From: Hemibagrus wyckioides
Taxonomy: Eukaryota; Chordata; Actinopteri; Siluriformes; Bagridae
NCBI RefSeq assembly: GCF_019097595.1
Contig: NC_080734.1
Coordinates: 9,035,392-9,099,391 of the forward strand
Direction: 5' to 3'
DNA: 64,000 nucleotides
Below are positions 47,516-60,600 of the stretch, piece by piece. Position 1 is the stretch's first letter, and each line of letters begins with the position of its first letter. The notes beneath the pieces are model-generated. The model did no database searches and was not told where the DNA came from. It saw nothing but the letters and a program-made list of their open reading frames with translations. The position numbers and the translations under genes are program-made.

Positions 47516-48485
47516 TAAAGCAAACAAAATGTGCAGGTGGGATTTATGGTATTTGAGGATTCACTTAGTTTTGGCTAGGCAGATACCTGATGATCTCACT
47601 AAAAGGGAGCTGATGGATGGATCTGTGCTAACAGGCTTTTAACCAAGTGGAAATAGCTTATCTGCAGATTAATGTGACAGGCAGATATCTGTACAATGCT
47701 GTTGTGGTTGGATGGGATAGATTGGGTAAAGGGGTGCTTGAAATTTCCCAGAAGCTCTTCATATGGAAGATCTAGTCAAGTTCTTTATAGAAGAGTTTGG
47801 TCATGTCAAGCCTCTAGGGCTCTATGTGTGTGGGTGAATGCTTCCCGCTTTCTCTGAGTTATTAAACTGTAATGCATTTCCTAGTCCTCAATTTGTTCTT
47901 TGTTCCTGCTGTTTGATTATGTATCACCCAGCCCTGTTTGAGCCCTGCCTTGTACACAGGCTAGAAATATCAGAATAGTCCCATATGATTACCTGCTGAT
48001 ATAAGCAAGTATATTAACTTCCACTCTGAATCAAGTGCTTTGGGATTCAGTTTCAGCTAGTGCTATATCTTGAATGTAGGTGGTTTGTGCAGAAAGCATC
48101 AATCATGTATGTGTAATTATTTGCTAATTAATATCTCAAAAACTTAAGCACAGCCTCATTCTCTCTTGCCCTGATGAAAATGATAATTGGGTAGGAAACG
48201 GAGAGTATTTTTCCGGATGCTTGAGCACACCAGTTGATCAAGCCCTCCATAGGGATTTTCTACCCTGGATCATCCCATGCTGCAGTTCCCTCCAATTTGC
48301 TTAATATGCAAATGTAATGCTACATTTTAAATCTGCAATACATAAATAGATTTAAATTTTCTATATGTATTTTAAGTTATTATTCACACAGAAAGATGGG
48401 TTTAGTTTATCAGTAGGATATTAACCGTTAAGGGTGGGTGGGGGGGGGTGCAATAGGTCAGGGACGCATAGTATGGGGGGGATGT
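47516..48485. other. Intergenic sequence with no gene seen
   Basis: It is AT-rich with a G run near 48436-48450. No recognisable element. Confidence 0.55.
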
Positions 48486-49187
48486 CAATCATCCATAACA
48501 TTAAAATCAATGACAGGTGAAGTGAATAACACTGATTATCTTGTTACAACGGCACCTGTCAAGGAGTGGAATAAATTAGGCAGCAAGTGAACAGACAGTT
48601 CTCAAAGTAAATGTGTTGGAATCAGAAAAATATGCCTAAACATAAGGATCTAGGTGAGTTTGACAGGATTATTATGGCTAGACGACTAGGTCAGAGCATT
48701 TCCAAATGGGAGACAGTGTGATGTTCTGCTGGGACATCCTGGGTCCTGGCATTCAAGCAGATGTTACTTTGACACATATTACCTACATAAACATTGTTGC
48801 AGACCAAGTATGCCCCATCATGGCAACAGTATTCCCTAAAGGCGGTGGCCTTTTTCAGCAGGACCCTGCCACCCTATATAAACTATTCAGGAATGGTTTG
48901 AGGAACATGAGTTAAAGCTGTTGACTTGGCCTGAAAATTCCCCAGATCTCAATCCAATCAAGCATCTGTGGGATGTGCTGGACAAACAAGTCCGATCCAT
49001 GGAGGACCTACCTCCCATTGTATAGGAAATAAAGAATCTACTTTCAACGACTTGGTGCCAGATATCAACCTTCACCTTCAGAGGTCTTGTGGAGTCCATG
49101 CCTCGACTAGTTAGAGCTGTTTTGGTGGCTCAAGGGGATCCTACACAATACTAGGTAGGTGGTTTTAATCTTATGGCTGATCGTGTC
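48486..49187 (+). mobile_element. Internally deleted Tc1 carrying the transposase 3' half
   Basis: The left end ATCCATAACATTAAAATCAA and right end TTTTAATCTTATGGCTGATC are inverted. After a 5' leader the frame jumps from HTH-type sequence (near 48700) to the catalytic half: FCWDILGPGIQADVTLTHIT, VCPIMATVFPKGGGLFQQD, then, after frameshifts, a region with SPDLNPI- and HLWDVLDKQVRSME-like sequence. This is complementary to the deletion in the copy at 45393. The HTH-to-catalytic junction is precise, but the gene is broken. Confidence 0.85.
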
Positions 49188-51097
49188 CAGGCATAAAGTA
49201 CTAAAGAAAGCATTACATACTTATAATTTCCTATCCAAAATTTCCACAGAACTGGAGACCGAGGAGTCAATCACACTACCCAGCACTACTGAATCTAAGG
49301 GTTACTATATAATCAACAGTTCTCAGACAATGTATTTATATTTTTACAAAGAGAGAGGCTAAACATTCATATCACTGAAGGATGTGGCCTGTAGCATCTT
49401 TGCCTGTCTGTCTCAGTGAAAGACTTGGCCTCTGTGCTTGTCAGTCCCACCAAAGGAGGCCCTGTACTTTCCAGTATGTTGAGAACAGTTATCTTTTCAG
49501 ACTAAACTTTTCAAGTAATTCCTGTCACACCAGATAAGTTTGTTTACAACTAATAAGGCATTAAGTGATCATGGATCAAAATTTCCACTATCAGCAGCCA
49601 AGCTGTAACACAATCCAACATCAACAGGAAACGCAACATTTATTATCCTGACAAACAGTATGTAGTGCTTCTCTCTTTAGACTAAGCTATGATCAGATTT
49701 CAACTGCCTTGGCATCCTTCTCGATTTATCTTTTATTGGTGTTTCCCTGCGATGCAAGGAAAGGCGAATATCTGTAGGAGGACAGTATCTCTCGTCTAGC
49801 ATGCTAGAGCACAACACAATCTGTTTTTCTCATGAACAGCAAAATATTGAACATTGTGTGTGATGTGCTGACACACTAGGCTGTGAATTCCCACATGAGC
49901 AGGTTTGATTTGTGATCTGGAGCCAGCAAGTACCCTGAGGCAGGAATAAAGAGAAATCAGTCTGTATGAGCTCTGAATGATGCCTGGTTTATACGTCCTT
50001 ACGACTAGGCTTACAAAACACACAGGAAGGTACTTCCTGTGAAGCACTTCAGGGAAGCAGGATGAAGCAGTTTGCAAAAGTGAATTTGCAAAACTGAAAT
50101 GTCCCACCTGGCCACACAACACCAGAGCCACCGGCTAAGAGAGACATATGGGTGATGAATTTCATGAGAAAGCGCAACTTGGCAGCATTTCATTTTATTT
50201 CACATATTTCACAGTGAAGGTATTAAAACAAAAGGAATGGGTATTAACATTGTCCTGAAACCTAGCCTTGGTAACTTTCCATATAAATTGAGTCATGTAA
50301 TTTGTTACAAATCTGCAAATGTGAAAACATGTTTGCTGGCAAGAGATTAATGGGTTTGAGATGCAATGTTGGACAGCAGTATCAAACTAGTAGCTCAACA
50401 ACAACTCCCAATTCAGAAGCTGATTCAGAAGCTAAAAAATTCCCAATTAATATACAAAAAGTGAACTAACGATAACAAAGAAACAAGAAATACAATTTCT
50501 TCCCACACTCCCTATAAACTCCAACCAAGAAAAAACAGATTAAACATAAATGGGAAAAAAACAACAGATTAAATCAACACACACCTGATGTAAAAAATTG
50601 AAACCATGATGAACCTTGGAAAAGAATAACAATAACCTAGTTGCTTAAGTTTATAAGTTTATTTGATTTTTATATACATCACTCAAGTGTTTTGGTTAAG
50701 AGTTCATTGTCATGGCAGATACATTTCCACTCTTTTTCTCTTTTCTTTTGGAAAAGCATTGTAGAGCTATCAAATTGTAAGGGCATTGCTAACCAATCTT
50801 GCTAATAATCCACATTTTGGCCAAGTACACAAGTCCTTTTCTCATATCAGTAACAATAAATAACAGAAAGATACTTTGGAGGCTATACAGAGTATGTGCT
50901 ATTAAATAGAAATTCAGAATATGAGGGAAAATATCTTATTGGATTTGAAGCACCCATGTGACTCCTTTATTGAGTGTACTATTGAGCACACTAAATAGGG
51001 AGTCATTTAAGATTTTACCTTAAAATAACAGATACATCACATAAAATAACTCAAGCTTGATATCAGCAAAAAGAAATCATTACAGTAGGTGAATACA
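49188..51097. other. Intergenic sequence with no gene seen
   Basis: It is AT-rich with small unremarkable ORFs. No repeat family identified. Confidence 0.5.
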
Positions 51098-51225
51098 CTG
51101 ATCAGGACCTTATGAGCACTGGCTGGTGACATGAATATCTCCTCATCATGGCACCTGTTAGTGGGTGGGATATATTAGAGGCAGCAAGTGAACATTTTGT
51201 CCTCAAAGTTGATGTGTTAGAAGCA
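51098..51225 (+). mobile_element. Tc1 5' end fragment
   Basis: CACTGATCAGGACCTTATGA is a degraded end, followed by CACCTGTTAGTGGGTGGGAT and CAAAGTTGATGTGTTAGAAG, as in the copies at 45393 and 20240. It stops before the transposase. Confidence 0.8.
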
Positions 51226-51423
51226 GAAAAAGTGATTGCCTTTGACCAATTAATGCTCCGCAAAATTTAAGCTCCCAGGCTCATGGTACCTGGTCAAAAG
51301 GGATAACCAAATTGAGTTTGGGTATTTAGCAGTAGAACAGCTTGCCTGCCATTGGCAAACAACAAATGCAGGATAATGGTTAATTAACCATGTCATAACA
51401 TATCTTCTGGTGGAAAAGCATTA

Positions 51424-51426
<3 letters not shown>

Positions 51427-51466
<40 letters not shown>

Positions 51467-51561
51467 TTGATGATTATTATTCTGTTGAGTGCTCTGCAAA
51501 GCTCCAAGAAGACAGAGCAGGAAGGAACCTTATCTAACCTGACGTGTGCATGCGTGTGTAT

Positions 51562-51592
<31 letters not shown>
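51427..51592 (+). repeat. Pair of GT repeats
   Basis: GT runs at 51427-51465 and 51567-51592 flank about 100 bp of unique sequence. Confidence 0.95.
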
Positions 51593-51597
<5 letters not shown>

Positions 51598-52373
51598 TCT
51601 AGCCACAGAAAATAGCACTATCTCAAATGGATGCATCAAGCGTGTCTTGAATAATTTACAGTCTCCAAAAACAAATAAATAAATTCTAATAAATAAATAA
51701 TCAGTTGTTTTTTTCCCCCAGAAATAGGCTATATGGGTCTGTCATGAGTGTTAATGGATGGGAGAGGCATCTTTGTGTTAGATTTCAGGAAATTATGACC
51801 CATATTTATTTCTTTAGGCAGTATTAGTAAGTAAAGAGCAGGACCCATGGTTTTTGAACACTCTAGCGCTCAAAAGTCCATAATCACACAGGTATGTTTA
51901 TTTTGCTGGTAAGGCCAGGGCTAAAAAAGCACCTGTGTGACACTCTCAAACTCCCAAACTCATTTCCCACAACACAGCATTTATGTGGCTACTAGAAGAT
52001 TATTTCATTCAAATGCGCAAAATGGCACATTTTGCCTGATTTGCATGTTTTTCTTAATGAATATGCAAATTGGATTGTATCTACCTAAAAGTGAAAGGCA
52101 CAGGCTGCTGTTTATACAAATAGATTAATTTAGCACACACATTGTGTCTTATAAACTTGAAAGTCATTTTGTCAGAATGAAATTAGTATGACTGAAAGAC
52201 AGGTAATAAATTCACAGAAGCCCCTTTCCTCCACTTCGGGGCAAAATTATACCATGCAGTAGGTTTTAATAATGAAATGGTTCATCAAGGGTGGCATACA
52301 GTGGCCCTGAAGGGCAGAGTACCTAAAAAATGAGTCAAAGAGTCTTTTTCAAGTTAAGTCTAAAGAGGCAACT

Positions 52374-52375
52374 TA

Positions 52376-52442
<67 letters not shown>
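52374..52442 (+). repeat. AAAG tetranucleotide array
   Basis: About 17 nearly perfect AAAG units; a short TTGA run follows at 52490-52514. Confidence 0.95.
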
Positions 52443-52534
52443 CAAGAAAACTTTGAAGGAATTTGTTTTTAAGGAAGTCAATATTTATTTGATTGATTGA
52501 TTGATTGATTGATTCTTGCCCTTTTGGGCCACCC

Positions 52535-52812
52535 TAGTGGCACAACATTTTGGCATAGCTGCCTCACAGAATTCTGGGTTCAAGCCAGAAATTTGCTTCT
52601 CCTAGAGAATGTTCTCCTCATGTGGGTTTTCTTTAGGCTTTCTTGTTCTCTACTGACCAGAAAAATGTGTGAATATGTGTGAGTGGTGGCCTGCAGTGGA
52701 CTGGTTTCACATCTGTTCTTATTCTCAGCAGGGTTATTGGGATTGGCTCCATATCCAACACAACCTTGACCATGATAAAGTTGTTATTAAAAATGAATGA
52801 ATGAATGAAGGT
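52535..52812 (+). mobile_element. SINE with TGAA tail
   Basis: CTGGGTTCAAGCCAGAAATT is a degraded B box. AATGTTCTCCTCATGTGGGT, GGCCTGCAGTGGACTGGTTT and ACCATGATAAAGTTGTTATT follow, with a GAATGAATGAATGA tail. It is the same family as 47325 but more complete at the 3' end. Confidence 0.7.
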
Positions 52813-54649
52813 TTATCAAGAAATATATAAAGTATTCCACCATGGCAAATTTCGTTTCATATTATTCACCATATTTTGAAAACATTTAAAATACAGCCTG
52901 CACAAAAGGGTTTAACTGTACAGTGTAATGTGCAGTATACAAAACAGTACAGTATGATCAGTTTGTTGCGTATTATTTTAGAGCTAGTGAAAGACATTTA
53001 AACCTCATGTAATGTTTATTAATGTGGTGCAAATGAATGTCAACAGTGTAATAAATAAGATAAATACAACATTATAACTGATTAAGGTTCAATGTACTAA
53101 ATGTGTGTGTTTTTTTAATATTAATTACAATTAAATACACAAATGTATGTTCTTTATATTTTGACAATCGTATGGCAATGCACTAAATACTGGAGTTCCA
53201 GGAAACTAGGTAACTGCAGTATTTATTACATTTTAATTACATTGCTTATTATTACAATATACACAAACATGCTTGTATAATACCAAGCTTATGGATTAGA
53301 ATATTTTGCAAGGTTTTAAATATTTAAAATAAATAAATAAAATAAAAAAAATATGCTGCTTAAGCATGAGCTGAACAACTGATTAGATCAATCTGAGAAT
53401 CTGTGTCATTTTAATATGAATAAATTTGTCTGAGAGCTCTCTGTCTGAGATTCCCTGCCTGCTACATCAGCCAGCTGCCTTCAGCACAGAAATAAATGTT
53501 CCTTTAAATAACAAGTGAATAAACCTTAATATTAATACACCACACTGTAAGTGGTTTAACCAAAGCAACAAAGTAGGACTTGTATTGATTGATTGTTTGC
53601 ATTTGAACTACTCCTGCATTTATTATGTCTATATGAGTCTAATAAATCCATGTCCTTGTTACATTGGCAGTGTAGTAAAAAAAGACCTGTGTATTTATTT
53701 TTCCACAGGTAAAATATATGTATAGCTGCGTAAATTGTTAACTCTAGCAAAAAAGAAAAATGTAGCAGGCGATATGTATGATCGATGCTAGCGTTGATGC
53801 AGGTGTGGGGGAATTCAGTAAAGGGCTGAAACTGGAGAAACTGTGCAAATGTATGTGCATTAGTTTAGTTCCATCATCCCTTTTTTTGGTATATAGAAAA
53901 AGAATTGTACACAACTCTACACACAGGTAGAAAGTGTTGAGCTCGATATACAAACCTGCTGAGTTACAAAACTGTCTCTGAGATCAATTTTAATATTGAT
54001 ATTGACCCAGAGATCAATATTAGCCTAATTTGAAAGCAAGTATGGATTCAGGCTCCCCAGGGCTTTAAATATTTTAGCACCATAAAATCTTGGTCATAAC
54101 TGAGTTCTTCCTCATACACACACAACATGATTCACAATCCATATTATAAACGTAACACCTTAACATCCTCTCATTGCACCCTACTTCACCCATCCCCTCT
54201 GCTCACTTAAATATTCTTCATCATCCATCTGTCTTCTATCTCTCTGCCCTTCCTTCAACAGTTCTGCATTTCTCTCTCGCCCTCCAATCTGATCTCAACT
54301 CAACCTTTCAAACCAAAAGCCTATAGTTTATATTTTATAACCTACTGTGCATGTGCTTTGTTTAACTGGAGTGCATGTTCTGTCCTGGGTGCAGCTGGGG
54401 TATGTGTTTCTTTCAGAGAGTTTTGACACTAATGATGCTCTATGCTGTTAATGAATAGATTAATAAGAAACTCAACCGACCTGCTACTTCATTATCATTC
54501 TAAAGCAACACCAGCTGCATAAAGGCATCTGTGCACACACACACACACACACACACATATAAATAGAAACTGAACAAATTATAGGAAACAAATCTTTTAG
54601 TCAGGTTTGGGCCATAACAAACCAGAACTGTTTTAAATGCACTGTGGCA
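52813..54649. other. AT-rich intergenic sequence
   Basis: No gene is seen. A CA run lies at 54535-54558. Palindrome-like AGATCAATTTTAATATTGAT and AGAGATCAATATTAGCC lie near 53980-54025. Confidence 0.5.
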
Positions 54650-57250
54650 TTGATGTGGCACATTACTGCAACCTTGTCTTCTCTGAAATCTTTCACTGAA
54701 AACTACACTCAGTCTCCTAACTCATACTTGGATCGCTCTTCTCTTCTGCAAAGTTCTTGCTTAGTTATGGTAGCTGTCCATGGTGCTGATCACTCTTCTT
54801 GTAGACCTGTTACCTCTTTTGGAACCACTCTTTTATAGCTACATTATCATTAGGGTTAGCATTTCAGAGAAGGAAGGGAGGCTGATATCACATGGAAATT
54901 GGGTTAACTGAGTGAGAGTTCTGTGAATATTAGACCCAGGGTAAATTCTAGGTCCAATACACCTCATTATCAGCCCAGAAAGTTCTCAGAATCTTGCTCA
55001 AATTTTGATTGACTTCCATTTGGCTATATGCTTGTTGATGCGCAACACTTAATTATTCCATGTTCTCCACATGTTTGATGTGAACTGGACTCTGTTATCT
55101 GAAATTATGTCCACAGGGATTGAAAAATATGTAACGGAATTGAAAAATATCTAAACACGGAAGAGTATGGAAATTATTTGAAAGGACTTCTGAGAAACAG
55201 TCCACAAGAATATTTTTTTCTGCTATAATTGCAGGAGATGATTAATAAATGGACTTTGATGAAGATAGAGCATGAAAGCTTATAAATGAATAGGTATTCA
55301 GTTTAACAAATGCTCATAATAGTTAATGTCTTATGAACCTCGGGGTATCCAGGAGCCAAAGGATGCATAAGACATGGTGACTATACACTAAAAATGTTTC
55401 TGATATGCATGAATCCAGAAGGTCAGTTGTGTAACCTCCTTCTTAAGGGTTAAAGGGTACATTCAGTATAGTGAGTTAGCTTTATTGTTCTTTGAGCCAG
55501 AATAATAAGGGATTAAACTGGTAATTGGAATTGAAAATTGAAGAAGAATGAAGCTCATTGGGGTTGTGGGTTCAGTCATTTAGCTGTTTTCAAATACTCA
55601 ATGGTCTTGTTATCTGTTTAAATAATAAAGAGGTGTGCAACCCCCACTAACCAGTAATGTAATTCCTCTAGCACAGCTAAGTGTTCTCTGTTTCCAAAGA
55701 CATAATATTGCTCTGCTCATGACCTCTTGTCTGAAGGTGAAGACCACAGAATGGAATTTGTTCTCCTCAGCTTCTCAGACAATATTGATCCTACACAAGA
55801 TGCTAATGCATTGGCCAAGAGTGAAAATGAAGAAGGTTTGAGTGTTCTAAGGTCCTTATGAAGGTCGCCTTCAGATACTTGGTTAGCAGAGTTGTTCTAT
55901 GTGAGCTTTCATAACCACTTATTTTGTAGGAACCTGAGGGGTGTGGCCCCAAATGAACCTCTTGTAAAAGTTTACAGATCCTAAAAACCTATGGAGTTCC
56001 TCAATGATATTACAGATTTAGTGCATTCACCATATTATATCCAGAACTACTCTCCTTTTTTTCCTGAACATACATTCTAGGAATGAGATCTGAGGCAAAT
56101 GAAATTTACAAATCCGTCCTTTCAAATAAAGTTGGTGCTGTAGTAGTTTGGCCAGCACCCACTTGACTTACATGATTTTGAATGAAAGAGGAATAAATTA
56201 TAATATCATCTATAAATATGCCATGATGAACTTTCCCAGCATGCTGCACAAGATGTCATGGAATAATGTTTAAACGAGTGAGGGAGTGTTAGAGCCCATT
56301 AGGCATGATGCAATACTCACACAATACTAATAGCAGTTATCCAACTTTCACATTCTTAAATATAGATCAGAATGTATGTGCCTCTGAGATTAAGATTTGT
56401 GAAAATTCAAGCTTCTTTGAGTTGGTCTAGGACTGCTGAGTCTGCCTCTCTTTTTTAAACTAAACAGGCAGTTAAATATATCAGAATTTGAGGGGCCTCA
56501 ACAATATAGTTAATGTGTAGTTTTGTGCTCAGCCATTGAAAGAGGAAACGTGGTTATGTGGTGGAGTATTGCCAGTGGGCAGGTCGATAGCAATGTATAT
56601 GTAGAGGATTTGGGATGGGCTGAATCTTTACTTGGAGCTGTTTGACAAGGTTGTAGTCGATGAAGTTCCTGCAACTCCTGTGTCCAACAGGCCTGAAACA
56701 ATGGAGGAGTTGTCTCAATTTTTCACGACTCAATGAAAATGTCTGGTATGAAATGAGTTGAACATAACTCTCCATCTTTAAGCAAAGGAGGGTTACTCAC
56801 AGGAGATTAGATATATTGAGTACTGGGCTATGAGATGCACTGAGCTGCCACAATAGAAGCACAATTTCTCCTTCCTGTACTTTACATATTCCTCCATTGA
56901 GAAAACAAGAAAACAAGTCGAACTTGTTCTATTTACATAGGTACAGAATTGCTGTTGGCTTAGACATCTCTTCTTTGGGTTTGGAGCAAATTATCCAGAC
57001 AGATAGAGTCTGTCTGTAAATGAGTGTGTCCAGGGAAATCTAACAGTCCCTGCATGCTAGCTCATTGATAATATCTGATGGCTCATTCCATCCAACTAGT
57101 GTTCTAAACCCATGAGTGTGTTCTGCAGCCCAGAGTCTTTCCTGTGAGATGTGGAGTTGCCCTCCAATATCTTTGTCATTTTATGTGGGATCAAAGGCTC
57201 TCTGAAACAAAGAGTTGAAGCAAAAAAATCCCAGCATGCTAAGTGGGCAT
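54650..57250 (-). mobile_element. Degenerate Ty3/gypsy retrotransposon gag-pol
   Basis: In reverse orientation, shifting frames follow the order of a fish gypsy polyprotein: a gag zinc knuckle with its last Cys lost (about 56870-56830, LCFYCGSSVHLIAQY), a protease core GNFIDYN-like region (about 56670), a late RT segment ELHRFLGSVNFYKRFI (about 56010-55950), an RNase H segment SPAEQNY-like near 55710, an integrase core PVDIISDNRVQFTS (about 55115), and a C-terminal YELGDWVWFS-like motif (about 54730). Most of RT is missing or scrambled and stops are everywhere. No LTRs were located. Strictly a dead fossil. Confidence 0.8.
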
Positions 57251-57434
57251 AGTTGCGTCCTTTAGCAAAACCCTTAACCCGATGCACAGGGGTGTATCCT
57301 GTTACTTGGGATAAAATTTGCTTAAAAAAAAGCATCATCCCAGTTAGCAACTGTAATATAGTTTAAATTGAACTGGTTTCCCAAAGTTTTGATTTGATTA
57401 GCACTGATTATTGATGACTGCTATTTTCAAATGG

Positions 57435-57625
57435 AACATGGTAGTGAAGTGTTTAAGGCATTGGACTACTGATTGGAAGGTTTTGAGTTTGAATCCTAGG
57501 TCCATCAAGTGGCCACTGCTGGGCCCCTGAGCAAGGCCCTTAATTGTCAAATGCTGGGCTGTATAAATATGCAATAAAATGTAAGCCCCTCTGCATAAGG
57601 GTGTCTGCCAAATGCCATAAATTCA
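57435..57625 (+). mobile_element. tRNA-headed SINE
   Basis: TTAAGGCATTGGACTACTGA is the A-box region, TTTGAGTTTGAATCCTAGGT the B box, GGGCCCCTGAGCAAGGCCCT the body and GTGTCTGCCAAATGCCATAA the end. It is the same type as 15455. Confidence 0.8.
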
Positions 57626-60600
57626 TACATGTTATTTCAAAGTACTAATATTTCCACTGACTTCAATGTCAGTCTTTTCTTTAGCTGGAGAGAGAAAAGT
57701 TACTTTGAGTTCAGTATTAGTTTGCTCTTTGTCCTTCATTATCCTGTCCAAGTCTTCACAAACTCTCTTTATTTGGTGATTCTGGAGGCCAAATTATCTC
57801 ACTGTGTCTGTGTCTTAGAAACAAATTCCAAGTATTTAAGATCTAAAGGCCCAAGGCTTGCTAATACGTAATAATTAACAAGTCAGGATTTTAAAGAACA
57901 TTTCAAAAGTTAGGATTAGGGTGTAGGTTTGTGTTTGTACTCTTTCCGGCAACTTCAACTCAACAAAATCTATCCATAAACTCACACATTTAAATTCAAT
58001 GGATTTCTGATATTGGTGTGTTCAAAACCAGACCAGTGGTACAGTTCTTTGTTCCGTTCCTACATCCTGTGTGTGTGTTTGTGTGTGGGGGAGCGGTGAG
58101 CGTCTCAGTTTGATGAACCGCCTTTTCATAAATATGTTACACAGTCAAAGTGTTGAGTCTCGTATCTGCACCACTGACTAGGCTGGCATCGACCTTGGCC
58201 TTGGTGTCATACATACTTAGTGGTGTGTACAGGAATCAGAGTTGACAGTGCAATTTCTAATGCTGTCCCAAAAGTCTTACAATTACGGAGCTGTTCACAC
58301 ACACACACACACACACACACTGTATGCACTAGACACTACATGTCTAGTATCTCATCATGGGTGGCAGCTCATCACAAGGCTTGTTTATGGGTTTCTGAAG
58401 GTCAAAAAAGACAGAAACCAAAATAAAAACCTGCAAACAGGCAGATTAAACCTGATCTCTTGAGAAATTCATATGGATTTAACAAGTGAGAATGGTGTAA
58501 TTGGACTGAAGTAGTAAGAAAATGTATAAATTTAAACTCCATCCCAACCCTAATCCTCATATAAATCCACATCATCATCAAAAGTGCATTTTGTTTGTAA
58601 CTTATTGTTTATATACACACTATAAATGATGACTGTATTTTATGTATAGAGGAATAATCATGGCATTTAAATGAGTATTATTATTATTAGTAGTAGTAGT
58701 AGTATAAAAATTGGAGGGAATGTGCAAGCATGAAGGTGGAGAGGAAGGAAAAACAGTTTTGCAATTTCTGCTAAAAGGGACGGAGCCCTGAGGAAGGGAA
58801 AATCAAGGAAACGTTATTTGATATGCAAAGTTTAACTCTGGTGTCACTCCATGGATGCACTCCATCCACTGGTTTTCTGTACCTGCGCATTAGATTTTAA
58901 AACTTAGTTTTATTGGAGGTCTTGAAAGATAACTAGACAGATTTATACAACTCCTGGCCACAATTAATGCTGTCCTTAGATGTAACCATGTGAAACCTTT
59001 GGACAATTATGTTGCTTGCAATGTTGTTTGTAGATGTTTAGCAGTCTGTGTTAGTGAGCACAACTGCTAGCTGGTCCATGCATATCTATACAGTACTGGC
59101 TAGCCTGTACCTAAAGTATTCAGTTTAAATTCAATTTCAATTCATGCCACCAACAATGGATGAAAATAAATGCTATGTTGTTGCAGCTGACCCCTGATAA
59201 TTCTGAACAAAGCCAAAAAATGACACTCCACCCAAACCACCAGCAAGCATGACTCAACCTGTCACCCTTGAAGACACAAGGATAACAAGCATCAAGACTT
59301 AATAAGCATCTCTACCGATGCCCATGTAGTGGGATGAACTGAGTCCCTTGATGTTTCCTTATGTATCAGCACTGACTTGTCTAGCTTGTTGGTGTCTTAT
59401 GTTGCGTAGACAATCTGTAGCGTACTCTAGAGTGATCTGCCAAATACCATAAATGTAAATGTAGATATGTGCACAAACCCCCACAGCATGCACTAGTAGT
59501 TATTTCTGCACCACTAAGCAGGTCTCATCCATTGTGTGTGATGGCCGCAGCGAGCTCAGTGCTGCTGTGATTACACTGTTTTGATGTCGCACAGAGCCGA
59601 AGGGAAGCAATCGATTCCACATCAATCCCACATCTGCGAATCTTGGCTCGGCTGTCTCAGCCTGCCCGTCGCTACGGCCTAAATGAGCCCGTCTGTTTTC
59701 CCTGCAACATCCTCAAGGGGACGCGTGCTGATAATAATGAAGATTCATGAGCCATAAATCAAACCGAATCATCTGTTTGGGTCTCCTGGCGCTCCCTCAT
59801 GGGTGATTGATATAACAGGGAGCTCAATGGAGGGTGGCTTGTGATGGATGGGTTAGCAAGGGCACTTAGTGGAGTGCATACCACTTGTTTGAATGTGATT
59901 ACTGGGTGGGGGGTTTCCCATAAACCTGTTTTTTTATGCTTATTGGCTTATTGGTCTGCGTTGGTGTCAGGCAGATTTACACTGATTCATGTAAATGTTC
60001 CTACAATCTTAAAATGTTTCCTCAACCAGTAAGACATATTTCCTTAAACATTTCCAAAGCTTCATTTCCTCCTCTCAGTATCTTTCTGACTATTAGTAAC
60101 CTCACAACATGGTAGCTTATTGTCAATAGGCTGATGCAAACATTAAATAGATCGATTAATAAATGCTACCATGTAGATAAATACCCTTTACAATATAGCA
60201 TTAATATTCCAGATGATTTGTAGTCAATTTGTTTCAGAGGCAATCAACACAGTATAAATTGTATATATCCGGCAGAGGTGCTGAGGTGACATAAAATTAG
60301 ACTTTACATGAAATGATGCAAAAAGATATACTGCAGTCACTGACATTGCAAACAGATTGCTTTTATCCCATGACAAAAAACCATCTCTCATTGTGAATAG
60401 ACTTTTTTGCCTGGTAAACATAATTAACTCCAGGCCACACATTAAGTAGGATATTCTCACAAAGTCGTGAGCTCCAGATCACAGCCAGACCTCCAGAAGA
60501 GATGCTGGCAGGGTGAATTGCAATTCCCTGTTGAGTGTCATGTGTTTAGGTCATGTATCATGTCACCTGATGTTAATCACCCCTAATGCGTTGCCTTATT

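Noticed and set aside
52374..52442. AAAG array as a CRISPR-like or origin-like repeat
   Set aside because: It is a plain tetranucleotide microsatellite without spacers; the genome is vertebrate.
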